Positions 1 through 8,181 of a stretch of DNA of 64,000 nt are shown here, piece by piece. The DNA lies in assembly GCA_036746235.1 (NCBI GenBank), contig DAIOEN010000003.1, positions 1-64,000 on the forward strand, in the 5' to 3' direction. Source of the DNA: CALARM01 sp036746235. GTDB taxonomy: Bacteria; Vulcanimicrobiota; SpSt-956; JAKJGF01. The notes below the pieces were generated by a model. That model was not told the DNA's origin, searched no databases, and saw nothing but the letters and a program-made list of their open reading frames with translations. The translations under genes were made by a program, and so were the position numbers. The stretch's first letter is position 1; each line of letters starts with the position of its first letter.

Positions 1-127
1 AATTATTTTTCTTCGTAAGAGCCTGTCAGGCAGAAGCTGATAAAATGGTTACCAATTTACCTGGTGGGGTACTAAGGTCAGTAAGAAATTTAAATTCTAT
101 ACACATCAAAAGGGAGGCCTGTATTTT

Positions 128-544
128 ATGTATAGCAATATCTTAAAGAAATCTTTAATATTTATCTTAATCATATTTTTACCGGTTAATCTATCCTGTA
201 AAAACAGAGCTGAAGAGATGGTTCTGAAAGGGAACAATCTTGCAGATGAGAAAAAGTATGATGAAGCAATTAAGGCCTATGATGAAGCAATTAAAATCGC
301 TCATGACCATAAAACTGCATGGAATAACAAAGGCCTTATTCTTGCAGATCAGGGAAAATATGAAGAAGCAATCAAATGCTTTGATAAAGCCATATCTATT
401 GACTCGAAATTCGTCCAGGCTCTTTATAACAAAGGAACTGTTCTCTGTGACCAGGGAAAATTCGATAAAGGCAGAGAATATTTTGAAAAGGTTTTAAAAA
501 TTGATCCGGACCATAAAGAAGCCAGACAACTTCTGGGAGAATAA
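128..544 (+). CDS. TPR lipoprotein
   Basis: A 138-residue secreted protein. The N-terminus has lysines, a hydrophobic stretch (about residues 10-22) and an LSC lipobox, so cleavage before Cys24 and lipid anchoring are likely. The rest is three tetratricopeptide repeats (about 30-135), recognised by the regular A-W-N-K-G / A-I-K-C-F-D-K-A-I pattern with 34-residue spacing. TPRs are protein-protein interaction scaffolds, and no catalytic domain is present. A purine-rich AAGGGAGG lies about 10 bases before the ATG. The partner is unknown. It shares only the TPR theme with the giant protein at 2746-6117. Confidence 0.85.
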   Translation: MYSNILKKSLIFILIIFLPVNLSCKNRAEEMVLKGNNLADEKKYDEAIKAYDEAIKIAHDHKTAWNNKGLILADQGKYEEAIKCFDKAISIDSKFVQALYNKGTVLCDQGKFDKGREYFEKVLKIDPDHKEARQLLGE

Positions 545-723
545 TGAGGCCTTTCCAAATTAACCTTTCAAGATGGTGAAGGATTCCTCTTTACTCTGTA
601 GAACTTAGAAAATTCGAAATAACAACCATGACCGGAGCGGTCGCAACTGAATATGAGAAATGGTATACAGTGAAGCATCACATTCCATTATTATCATATA
701 AATTATTTTAAGGAGACTTAAAG

Positions 724-1263
724 ATGGAACATAATTCTGACAGAAACATGACAAGAAGAGATTTTATCAAACTCGGAAGCGGTATTGCCGGTATATTACT
801 GGTTCCTTCTATTGTATCAGGCGTACAGGCAATGGAATATTTCAGTTCCATACCGAAATTCCCTGAAAATCCCGACGGACTCATATATTATACTGCCCAT
901 ATAGAAAACAACGGATGGGCAGACTGGTGCAAAGACGGAGAAGTCTGCGGCACACCTGATAATAAAAGAGCCATAGGAGCTATGGCAATCAAGTTTCGAG
1001 CAGGTATAGCATCCTATGAAGCATATCTGCAGGGCCTTTCCTGGACAGACTGGTACGGCAATGGAGATATATGCGGTTTTATAAATGGAGGACAGCCCTG
1101 GGGAGCTTTTAAAATAAGAGTGCCCAAAATAAGCGTTTTCTACAGAGCTCATTTTTATGGCTCAGGATGGACTCAGTGGTATAAAGATGGTAAAACATGC
1201 GGTTATACAGGCAAAGATAATAAAATTCTGAATGCAATAGAAATAACCTGCACAAAACCATAA
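724..1263 (+). CDS. Tat-exported protein with three hydrophobic-W (ChW-like) repeats
   Basis: 179 residues. The N-terminus has a twin-arginine signal (T-R-R-D-F-I-K, then a hydrophobic segment to about residue 37), so export in a folded state is expected. The mature part is three repeats of about 40 residues at roughly 52-92, 97-135 and 138-178. Each has the signature (Y)xAHxxxxGWxxWxxDGxxCGxxG followed by a strand ending in IK/I. This resembles the clostridial hydrophobic W repeat, a cell-surface domain, but each copy also carries a conserved Cys. An AAGGAG box precedes the ATG. The stop overlaps the start of the ABC permease gene (TAATG), implying coupled translation. The surface role is inferred. 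Confidence 0.75.
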   Translation: MEHNSDRNMTRRDFIKLGSGIAGILLVPSIVSGVQAMEYFSSIPKFPENPDGLIYYTAHIENNGWADWCKDGEVCGTPDNKRAIGAMAIKFRAGIASYEAYLQGLSWTDWYGNGDICGFINGGQPWGAFKIRVPKISVFYRAHFYGSGWTQWYKDGKTCGYTGKDNKILNAIEITCTKP

Positions 1264-2714
1264 TGAGAAAAAACATATTATCAAATATAAGCCTTAAACT
1301 GCCCCTGACAGCAGGGATTTTTTTACTTTTTATTCTGTTAATAAATAAAATAAGTCTCGAACCAAACTGTATTACAATGAATATAATCTCACCTGAAGAT
1401 GATGTATATCAACTGTTTTATGATAAAGGCAGAGGTTTTAATGAAGAGGATTCAATTAAAACTGAAGTAAAAAAAGGTGAAAATAATATAAAATTCTTCC
1501 AGTTGCCTCCAGGTAAATTCAATACAATAAGAATCGATGTTGGAGCAAAAGAGGGAGAAATAATAATAAAATCCATAAAATTTATTCATTATTTCAACAG
1601 TTTGTCTCTAAAAATCACCCTTTATAATTTTTCACCTGACGATATAAAAAAATCATTCAATCCTGAAGGCAAATTGACTTATTTGACCAGTAAAGACGGA
1701 GTGCTTCATGTTATATCTAAAGGCACAGATCCGGCCTTTATTTTCAAAGGAAATCTTGCACACATATACAGTAATATGTCAAAAACTATTCTGTATAAAA
1801 AATTATTTCTCTATATACCATCACTGTTTCTATCATTTCTTCTATCTATTTTACTAAATTTCGTCATCACCATTCTGAATTTAAGTGAACCGGTAGAAAG
1901 AAAAATAGGATATTTCAGGGAATTCTGTGTTTTTTTATGGCAGATGGTAAAGGACAGGAGAATCATTTTCGAGCTGACAAAAAAGGATTTTCAGACCAGA
2001 TATCTCGGTTCATATCTCGGTATCCTATGGGCTTTTGTCAATCCTACCGTAAATATTCTCATTATGTGGTTTGTTTTTCAGGTAGGATTTAAATCACAGC
2101 CTGTAGATAATTTCCCTTTTATACTCTGGCTTATATGTGGAATGCTGCCCTGGTTCTTCTTTGCCGAAGGTCTCAGCAGTGCCACAGGTTCCATACTGGA
2201 TAATAAATATCTCGTAAGTAAAGTAGTATTCAGAGTAAGTATATTACCTGTAATAAGAGTACTGTCAGCTCTGTCTATACACCTCTTTTTTATTCTGGTA
2301 ATATTTCTTATGTTTTTTGTATATGGTTATAAACCGGATATATATACATTACAGGTTCTGTATTATTTATTTGCAACAATTGTTTTACTGCTGGGCCTTT
2401 CGTGGATTACATCATCAATAGTTATCTTTATAAGGGATCTATCACAGGTAATAGGAGTAATATTACAGTTTTTTTTCTGGCTTACACCCATATTCTGGTC
2501 ACTCAAGATGGTACCTGAAAAAATGCACTGGTTTTTCAAAATGAATCCTGTTTATTATATAACAGAAGGATACAGAGAGACTTTCATATATAAAGTCTGG
2601 TTCTGGCAACATCCCTGTCTTATGCTTTACTTCTGGGGCTTTACACTTACCGTGTTTGTCATGGGAGCCCTCATATTCAGGAAACTGAGGCCCCATTATG
2701 CAGATGTTTTGTAG
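1263..2714 (+). CDS. ABC-2 type polysaccharide/teichoic acid export permease with extra N-terminal domain
   Basis: 483 residues. The C-terminal part (about 215-483) is a six-helix ABC-2 membrane domain of the Wzm/TagG/KpsM type. It has the typical amphipathic entry (L-T-K-K-D-F-Q-T-R-Y, then S-Y-L-G-I-L-W-A) and the closing M-N-P-V-Y-Y-I-T-E-G-Y-R. The N-terminal 200 residues are unusual: one membrane helix (about 14-28), a beta-rich domain of about 120 residues that should lie outside the cytoplasm, and a second helix (about 180-200). No ATPase partner gene is seen nearby, although one is required for transport. It is coupled to the upstream ChW-like gene by TAATG, so the two may serve the same surface polymer. 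Export function is from family knowledge; the substrate is unknown. Confidence 0.8.
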   Translation: MRKNILSNISLKLPLTAGIFLLFILLINKISLEPNCITMNIISPEDDVYQLFYDKGRGFNEEDSIKTEVKKGENNIKFFQLPPGKFNTIRIDVGAKEGEIIIKSIKFIHYFNSLSLKITLYNFSPDDIKKSFNPEGKLTYLTSKDGVLHVISKGTDPAFIFKGNLAHIYSNMSKTILYKKLFLYIPSLFLSFLLSILLNFVITILNLSEPVERKIGYFREFCVFLWQMVKDRRIIFELTKKDFQTRYLGSYLGILWAFVNPTVNILIMWFVFQVGFKSQPVDNFPFILWLICGMLPWFFFAEGLSSATGSILDNKYLVSKVVFRVSILPVIRVLSALSIHLFFILVIFLMFFVYGYKPDIYTLQVLYYLFATIVLLLGLSWITSSIVIFIRDLSQVIGVILQFFFWLTPIFWSLKMVPEKMHWFFKMNPVYYITEGYRETFIYKVWFWQHPCLMLYFWGFTLTVFVMGALIFRKLRPHYADVL

Positions 2715-2740
2715 TGGCAGGTACGGAACCTGCCACTACA
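2710..2740. terminator. Perfect 13-bp hairpin between convergent genes
   Basis: TGTAGTGGCAGGT, loop ACGGA, ACCTGCCACTACA. It overlaps the stop codon of the ABC permease and faces the 3' end of the minus-strand TPR-FlhA gene. There is no long T tract, so it could be a terminator or one copy of a dispersed palindromic repeat. Confidence 0.6.
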
Positions 2741-2745
2741 GGGGT

Positions 2746-5700
2746 TTATTTATAAAACTCTCCTAAAATATTCTGTGCTTCAATCTGTAATTCCGGGTGA
2801 TTGCTGCGAAGAGCACTCATAACATGGAGTAAAGCTTTATCTTTATTAATTTTCACCATATTCATGAGAGCAGAAATCTTTACTTCCAGAGTTCCTTCTC
2901 TTATGGAATTGGCAAGTCCATCTATTATATCTCCTTCATCTGGAGATAACTGTATTTCAAGTTTTTGAATATCTTTTCTTGTTAACCCCAGAGAACCGAT
3001 GTTTCTGAAATTTATATCACCATCGATTTCTTCGGAAGATAAAACAGAAAGTCCCGGGAAATCATGTTCAAGGAGTCGTCTTATCGAAAGACGACATTCG
3101 GAAGAAGACACTATTACAGGATTTAAAAAATCCGACTCTTTTGCTTCTTCAAGCTTTTTATTCACCACTTCAAAGAGATAACCCTGAAGTTTTTTTATGA
3201 CAGGCGATGAAGGTTTCACACTTTTAAGAAGTCTCATTATAAATTTTTCAAAGTCCCTTTCAAGGGTAAAACCGGCAATTTCTCCGGAATGATCAAGAAG
3301 TTCCCTGCAGATAATCTTTCTAAGGGATTTTCTTACATATTCCGATATTGTATCAGGCTGTCTGATATAAGAATAGATTGCCATAGTTTCAAAAATAACA
3401 TTCAAATTTCTTACAGGAATTCTCTCTTTTAATAAATTCCTCAGAACAAGGTGAATTTCCGTAAGAGAAAGTTTATGGGGATAAATTTCATCAACTACTA
3501 CAGGGTTTATTTTTTTCAATGCCTGAATTAACGATGCACTTTCCTGGAGTCCGAATAATTCTCCGACATGAGTTTTTATAACCTCTGACAGATGCATTAT
3601 AATAATATTTACCGGCTCAAAGATCATAAAATCTGTTTTTTCTGCTTCATACCTCTGAGATTGTTCAATCCAGACAGAAGGAAGGGAGTAAACAGGATCA
3701 TTACATTTTTCACCTTTTAAAATATCCAGAAGTTCTGCTTTATGGGTTGCAAGAAGTTTTCCCGGCCTCAGTTCTCCTCTTGCTGCTTCCACATCATAAA
3801 CCTTTAAGATATACATGCCGGAATTAATAAGCATATTATCACGGAAACATATTCGCGGCAAAGCAAATCCAAGTTCCAGAGCTATATGACGTCTGAGGGT
3901 TGCCAGTCTTTCCTGCAGTTCTCCCCCGTAATTGGGATCTATAAGAGAGAGAAGCTCTTTGCCTAATTCTATTGTAAGAGGCTCAAGAGGGATAATATTA
4001 AACACTTCTTCCGATTTTTCAAACTGCTCTGATGTTTCCTGGCAGAGAAAAGGAACAGACTGGGTTACATTAAGATGACGCCACATTATAGCGGAATAAA
4101 GGTTTTTATAGGGATGTTTAAGAGTCTCTCTGTCACAGTATCTCATAGCTTTCTGGTAGGACTGTGCTGCTTCTCTGGTCATTCCTCTCTCTTTATACAT
4201 ATCTCCGAGATCACTGTAATATATCGGCTCTCCGGGATTTAAACCTATGGCTCTTTCATAATGTTTTATGGCTTTGGTGTAATCTCCTTTTCTCGAATAT
4301 AAACCTCCAAGGGCATGATGGGCTTTATGGTTGAAATCACTTACTTTCAGACTCAAAAGGTATTCATCTTCCGCTTTATCGTAATTTCCCATAACCTCAT
4401 AGGTTTTTGCAAGATGATAGTTTGCATATAAATGCCTGGGGTTAATTTGAAGGATATTATTAAAATAATCTATTGCTTCATTGTATTTTCCTTCACTCAG
4501 GCTTATAATGCCAAGTCCTTCGTAAGCAGAACAGAAACGTCCGTTAAGTTCCAGACTTTTCTTATAAAATTCGACAGCCCTGTCTGAAATATTTTTTTCA
4601 TGGAATGCATGGCCCAGATGATAATAAATCTCTGATGCAGGTTTGATTTCTACAGCATGTGAAAGATAGTCAATTACATGGTCATAATCCTTCAATTCTC
4701 TGTAGAGAAGGGCTATCTGAAGATAATTCTGTATATTATCAGGTTCTAATTTTATCCTGTCAGATACGAAATTTACTCCCTTCAAAAATTCTTCTCTCGC
4801 CTTCTGTTCATTTCCCTGTCTTACAAGTACTATGCCTTTTTCCAGCGTACATATGGGAACTAAAGAAGGATTGAGGGAAAGGGCACTGTCAAAGCTATTA
4901 ATTGCCTGATCCAGCTTTCCTGTAAGGGCATAAAATCTTCCCAGTTCTATGTGAACCTCATAAAAGCCCGGCGCCATTCTGAGTGCTTCCTGATAATTTC
5001 TCTCAGAAAGATTCCACAGTCCCTGTTCCTGATAAACACGGGCAAGCTGTTTATGAGCCCAGGGAGAAGGTTTGAGCTTAATTGCCCTTTCATACATATT
5101 ACCTGCTTTTGTAAGTTCATACTGATGATAATAAATATCTCCCAGGCCTGAATAGTGTAAACTTTCTTCAGGTTCATAATCAATGGCCATACCGTAATAA
5201 AATACTGCGTTCTGGTAATCTTTTTTAAGAAAATAAAGAAGGCCCAGTATACCGAAAGGCCATCCTTCACTCGGATAAATTTCCGCCAGCTTTTCACCTC
5301 TCTCTATAGCTTCTTTATGATTTCCCTGATCACATAATAATATTATAAGAGCTCTGTAGGCTTCACCTGATTTCGGCTCCAACTTTATAGCTTTTTCATA
5401 ATTCTCAAGAGATTTCTTGAAATTCTTTATTTCTCTGCAGGCATTTCCGAGAGCAAGATAAAATACCGCTCTGGATTTATCAATAGATATAGCTTTTTCA
5501 AAACTTTTTATACTTTCTTCGTATTTTTCCAGTTTACCGTACAAAAGGCCGAGATTATAATAAACCATAGAAAAGCTCGGAGAATTTTCAAGAGATTTCT
5601 GGTAATAGTTCAGAGCTTCTTCATAGTTGCCGAGATGCATATAAACATCTCCCATACCTTTAAAAGCAAAGGCATCTTTTGCACTGAGACGAAGAGCCTT

Positions 5701-6117
5701 TCTGTGGTTGTTAAGGGCATCATGGTAACGACCGAGTTTTAGATAGGTATTTGCAAGGGCATTATAGGAATAAACATCCTGAGCATCAAGTTCGACAGAT
5801 TTGGAAAACTCTACCAGTGCATCATCAAATCTTCCCTCTTTGAAATAAGCATTACCCAGGTTATAATGTGTATACGCATCAGAAGGCTCAATCTCAAGGG
5901 CTCTCTGATAATTATCAATGGCAAGATGTATTTCTCCTTTATGATGATAGAGTCTTCCAAGGCGTAAAAAAGCTGTTGGCTCCTGGGTATCACTCTGAAC
6001 CTTTCTTTTATATTTATCAAACTCTTCTTCAAGATCATATTTATCAGGGTTATAATACTCGGTTTTTCTATAGGATCTTGTCAGTAATTTCTCAAAAAAA
6101 TTCTTTTCTCTTATCAC
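2746..6117 (-). CDS. Giant TPR protein fused to a soluble FlhA-type (FHIPEP) cytoplasmic domain
   Basis: About 1,120 residues. Roughly residues 30-690 are about 18-19 consecutive TPRs with canonical 34-residue spacing. Residues about 730-1050 match the cytoplasmic domain of flagellar/type III export gate FlhA: L-T-I-E-L-G-K-E-L-L-S-L, R-R-H-I-A-L-E-L-G-F, a D-x-x-L-I-N-S-G-x-Y-I-L segment, P-S-V-W-I, V-I-K-T-H and L-R-N-L-L-K-E-R-I-P. The last 70 residues are HEAT-like. The FlhA membrane half is absent and no flagellar genes are in the window. In FlhA this domain docks export chaperone-substrate complexes; here it may be a soluble docking scaffold (inference). Start: I prefer a GTG at 6117, nine bases after GAGGGG. 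A TTG at 6150 and a GTG at 6123 are alternatives. Confidence 0.8.
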   Translation of the reverse strand: MIREKNFFEKLLTRSYRKTEYYNPDKYDLEEEFDKYKRKVQSDTQEPTAFLRLGRLYHHKGEIHLAIDNYQRALEIEPSDAYTHYNLGNAYFKEGRFDDALVEFSKSVELDAQDVYSYNALANTYLKLGRYHDALNNHRKALRLSAKDAFAFKGMGDVYMHLGNYEEALNYYQKSLENSPSFSMVYYNLGLLYGKLEKYEESIKSFEKAISIDKSRAVFYLALGNACREIKNFKKSLENYEKAIKLEPKSGEAYRALIILLCDQGNHKEAIERGEKLAEIYPSEGWPFGILGLLYFLKKDYQNAVFYYGMAIDYEPEESLHYSGLGDIYYHQYELTKAGNMYERAIKLKPSPWAHKQLARVYQEQGLWNLSERNYQEALRMAPGFYEVHIELGRFYALTGKLDQAINSFDSALSLNPSLVPICTLEKGIVLVRQGNEQKAREEFLKGVNFVSDRIKLEPDNIQNYLQIALLYRELKDYDHVIDYLSHAVEIKPASEIYYHLGHAFHEKNISDRAVEFYKKSLELNGRFCSAYEGLGIISLSEGKYNEAIDYFNNILQINPRHLYANYHLAKTYEVMGNYDKAEDEYLLSLKVSDFNHKAHHALGGLYSRKGDYTKAIKHYERAIGLNPGEPIYYSDLGDMYKERGMTREAAQSYQKAMRYCDRETLKHPYKNLYSAIMWRHLNVTQSVPFLCQETSEQFEKSEEVFNIIPLEPLTIELGKELLSLIDPNYGGELQERLATLRRHIALELGFALPRICFRDNMLINSGMYILKVYDVEAARGELRPGKLLATHKAELLDILKGEKCNDPVYSLPSVWIEQSQRYEAEKTDFMIFEPVNIIIMHLSEVIKTHVGELFGLQESASLIQALKKINPVVVDEIYPHKLSLTEIHLVLRNLLKERIPVRNLNVIFETMAIYSYIRQPDTISEYVRKSLRKIICRELLDHSGEIAGFTLERDFEKFIMRLLKSVKPSSPVIKKLQGYLFEVVNKKLEEAKESDFLNPVIVSSSECRLSIRRLLEHDFPGLSVLSSEEIDGDINFRNIGSLGLTRKDIQKLEIQLSPDEGDIIDGLANSIREGTLEVKISALMNMVKINKDKALLHVMSALRSNHPELQIEAQNILGEFYK

Positions 6118-6273
6118 ATTCACTATCCCCTCTCTGCATATTTTATACAATCCTGTGAAAATTATAATTTCGACAGATATTTTTTTCTTTCCTCTAAATA
6201 TACGGATAAAATTGAATTTTACAGAAATGATTAAGAAAATATCAGAAGAAATAAAGAAAATAACAATGCTGAA

Positions 6274-6842
6274 TTAACAGTCCGTGAAAGGATTTAATAT
6301 AGTCAAATTGTTATCGATAATCTGACCATGTTGAAGATCTTCCGTATAAATAATATTGCATTCATNNNNNNNNNNNNNNNNNNNNNNNNNNNNNNNNNNN
6401 NNNNNNNNNNNNNNNNNNNNNNNNNNNNNNNNNNNNNNNNNNNNNNNNNNNNNNNNNNNNNNNNNTTATCGATAATCTGACCATGTTGAAGATCTTCCGT
6501 ATAAATAATATTGCATTCATTAACCAGAGAAGCAGATAAAATTAATCCATCCCAGTAAGAAAAATTATATTTTATTGACAATTTTATGGCTAATTCTATT
6601 ACCTGTTTATCTATGAGGACTATTCTATAAGTATCAAAAAGGTTTTTAACAATCATATCTAACTTTATCAGGTCTACATTATATTTTCTACTCATAATCC
6701 ATACAAATTCATTTATAACCTGGGTACTGAGAATTATATTTTTATGATTGAGAAGCTCAATAGATTTATTTTTCTTATTCAATTCACTTATTGAATAAGC
6801 ATATATCAAAATATTTGTATCAAGAAAGCTATTGTTGTTCAT
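6274..6842 (-). CDS. vapC: PIN-domain toxin (VapC-like), interrupted by an assembly gap
   Basis: A PIN-fold ribonuclease of the VapC type. The acidic residues are visible: Asp in F-L-D-T-N-I-L-I-Y, Glu in V-I-N-E-F-V, Asp in Y-W-D-G-L-I and E-D in I-Y-T-E-D. A run of 100 N (6366-6465) falls near the 3' end. The 55 bases on either side of it are identical, so the gap is probably spurious. If the two copies are merged, the protein ends Q-I-I-D-N-N-L-T-I-L-N-P-F-T-D-C with a stop at 6274-6276, a normal VapC-like end. The start is ATG at 6842 (or 6848), overlapping the antitoxin stop. It presumably cleaves RNA when freed from the antitoxin. Confidence 0.8.
6311..6520. other. Assembly gap flanked by an identical 55-bp direct repeat
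   Basis: Bases 6311-6365 and 6466-6520 are identical, separated by exactly 100 N. An exact 55-base match at the two contig ends looks like two contigs sharing a k-mer-length overlap that a scaffolder joined with a default 100-N gap. It is unlikely to be a biological repeat. Confidence 0.9.
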
Positions 6843-7035
6843 TGTCATAAATCTTTTCTCTATCAAATTTCCATTTTGTTGTATCAATATTTATCTGATT
6901 TATAAGTAGTTTATCAACTACACTTTCTTCATCAATCTTTATTGTAATATCTATATTTTTATTACAAAATTCATCAGGGAGTTCAAAAGATAAAAAATTA
7001 CTTTCCAATTTTAATTTTTTATGTAGTACACTCAT
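6829..7035 (-). CDS. Antitoxin partner of the PIN toxin
   Basis: 68 residues, immediately upstream of and overlapping the PIN toxin start, the standard order of VapBC-type modules. AAGGAGG precedes the ATG. The sequence is acidic and has no recognisable ribbon-helix-helix or AbrB motif. The phrase L-E-S-N-F-L-S-F-E-L-P-D-E-F resembles antitoxins of the DUF2281/VapB-like class. Neutralisation of the adjacent toxin and autoregulation are inferred from position. It lies outside the prophage, about 100 bases from the transporter fragment. Confidence 0.7.
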   Translation of the reverse strand: MSVLHKKLKLESNFLSFELPDEFCNKNIDITIKIDEESVVDKLLINQINIDTTKWKFDREKIYDNEQQ

Positions 7036-7138
7036 ACATTTAAGCCTCCTTGCAGATATTTCCCCTGCTTCTTTTTATTTTAACATATTACAAAAAAATT
7101 ATAAATGCTGACTGATGAATATTTTTTATAACACTATT

Positions 7139-7261
7139 TTATTTACAAACACTGAGCCATACAATTCCTGCAATAAGAGTCAGAACCGTAACAGGCACAC
7201 CAGCTTTCAAATATTCTACAAATGTAATATGAACGTTTCTCCTCCTGGCAGATTCGGCGAC
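7139..7261 (-). pseudogene. 3' end of ion transporter gene, cut off by prophage insertion
   Basis: Reading the minus strand from the attL junction gives A-E-S-A-R-R-R-N-V-H-I-T-F-V-E-Y-L-K-A-G and then a final hydrophobic helix ending W-L-S-V-C-K and TAA. This is the normal C-terminus of ArsB/SLC13-type permeases. The 5' part is at 63811-64000. Joining them across the AC core gives G-S-V-A-N-L-I-V-A-E-S-A-R-R-R in frame, so the gene is intact in the uninserted chromosome and disrupted in the lysogen. Confidence 0.9.
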
Positions 7262-7285
7262 AACAGGGTTTTCATGTTAACAAAA
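7243..7285. other. attL of the prophage
   Basis: The host half-site (GGCAGATTCGGCG) joins the phage half-site through the core dinucleotide AC at 7260-7261 (shared ACAA, 7260-7263). The phage arm GGTTTTCATGTT (7267-7278) starts five bases after the dinucleotide and is the exact inverse of the arm in attR. Confidence 0.88.
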
Positions 7286-7300
7286 AAAATCAGTAAATTT

Positions 7301-8107
7301 TTAATAATTCATCCACAAACACTCCTCCCTATCTGGTTTCTCTTTTTTATTCTTCGCATAACTTGACGGGCAACTCACTACAGTTTTTACACGCCGCCAT
7401 CCAGAATACAATTCTTCCATTAGCTTGCAATTGTATCCGGAGAGAGCTACTTTTCCTTTAACAACATGTAATACTTCTGATAATTTTACATGTTCCTCAT
7501 CCGTCATCTCGAATTCGTAATCCTTGCCGGTTCTGGTAGATAACACATATGGCGGATCGCAGTAAAAAAGAGTGTCTTCTGTATCGTAACATTTAATTAC
7601 GTCAACAGCCGGGCGGTTTTCAATCTGCACGTCTTTAATTCTATTAATTGCCAGAATGAGTTTTGTCAGTATATTTGCCCATCGTTTTGCCTGGCTCTGA
7701 GAGCCTTTGATACTATGTCCCCATCCGACTTTCCTGTTTTGAAGTCCACGTCCGGACATAGACTGAGTAATAATAGTCAATACTCTTCTGGCTCTTTCCA
7801 TGTCTGAATCAGCATTGTCACTGAATTCTTCCTTGTAGCATTTTTCGTATTCTTCCCGGGCGCAGGGAGTGAGATAAATTAAAGATAGAAATTGTAACGG
7901 CTTTTCTCTCAACACCTTAAAGAGATTGACTATTCTGCCGTTAAGATCGTTATAAATTTCTACGGGGGAAGGTTCTCTATTGAGAAGTATATTCATACCG
8001 CCTCCATAGGGTTCCACGTAGGTGTTACAAGGCGGCAAGAGTGGAAGTATCCAATCCGCCGAGTAGAATTTGCCTCCGATATACGGGAAGGCATTGATTT
8101 TTCTAAT
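7301..8107 (-). CDS. Dam-type (D12 class) DNA adenine-N6 methyltransferase, apparent ATT start
   Basis: The protein transfers a methyl group from S-adenosylmethionine to adenine N6. The first ATG in frame (8038) would remove the SAM-binding motif. Reading upstream restores N-A-F-P-Y-I-G-G-K-F, the canonical D12 motif, followed by the second SAM-binding stretch V-E-P-Y-G-G-G-M-N. The catalytic D-P-P-Y-V is near residue 190. The only sensible start upstream is ATT (8105-8107), seven bases after a strong AAAGGAGGA; no ATG, GTG or TTG is in frame there. A full-length product would be 268 residues. It is the last gene of the late strand, about 40 bp from attL. It may protect phage DNA from restriction or mark it for regulation (inference). 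Confidence 0.85.
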   Translation of the reverse strand: MRKINAFPYIGGKFYSADWILPLLPPCNTYVEPYGGGMNILLNREPSPVEIYNDLNGRIVNLFKVLREKPLQFLSLIYLTPCAREEYEKCYKEEFSDNADSDMERARRVLTIITQSMSGRGLQNRKVGWGHSIKGSQSQAKRWANILTKLILAINRIKDVQIENRPAVDVIKCYDTEDTLFYCDPPYVLSTRTGKDYEFEMTDEEHVKLSEVLHVVKGKVALSGYNCKLMEELYSGWRRVKTVVSCPSSYAKNKKEKPDREECLWMNY

Positions 8108-8127
8108 AAAAATTCCTCCTTTATAAT

Positions 8128-8172
8128 AAAATAGTATACTCTTAAATATAATAATCTAAAGTATACTATTTT
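8128..8172. promoter_or_regulatory. 13-bp inverted repeat between endolysin and methyltransferase genes
   Basis: AAAATAGTATACT (8128-8140) and AGTATACTATTTT (8160-8172) are perfect inverted repeats around a 19-base AT-rich spacer. On the minus strand it could act as a weak terminator after the endolysin gene. Alternatively, because each arm contains TATACT, it could be an operator and promoter giving the methyltransferase its own control. Confidence 0.5.
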
Positions 8173-8181
8173 TTAATATCA

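Noticed and set aside
3..146. Partial open frame entering from the left edge
   Set aside because: Open to TAA at 144-146 but overlaps the TPR lipoprotein start, is only 47 codons long and has no recognisable motif.
6311..6520. Real 55-bp direct repeat around an insertion in the PIN gene
   Set aside because: Exactly 100 N and an exact repeat at contig ends point to scaffolding rather than a mobile element.
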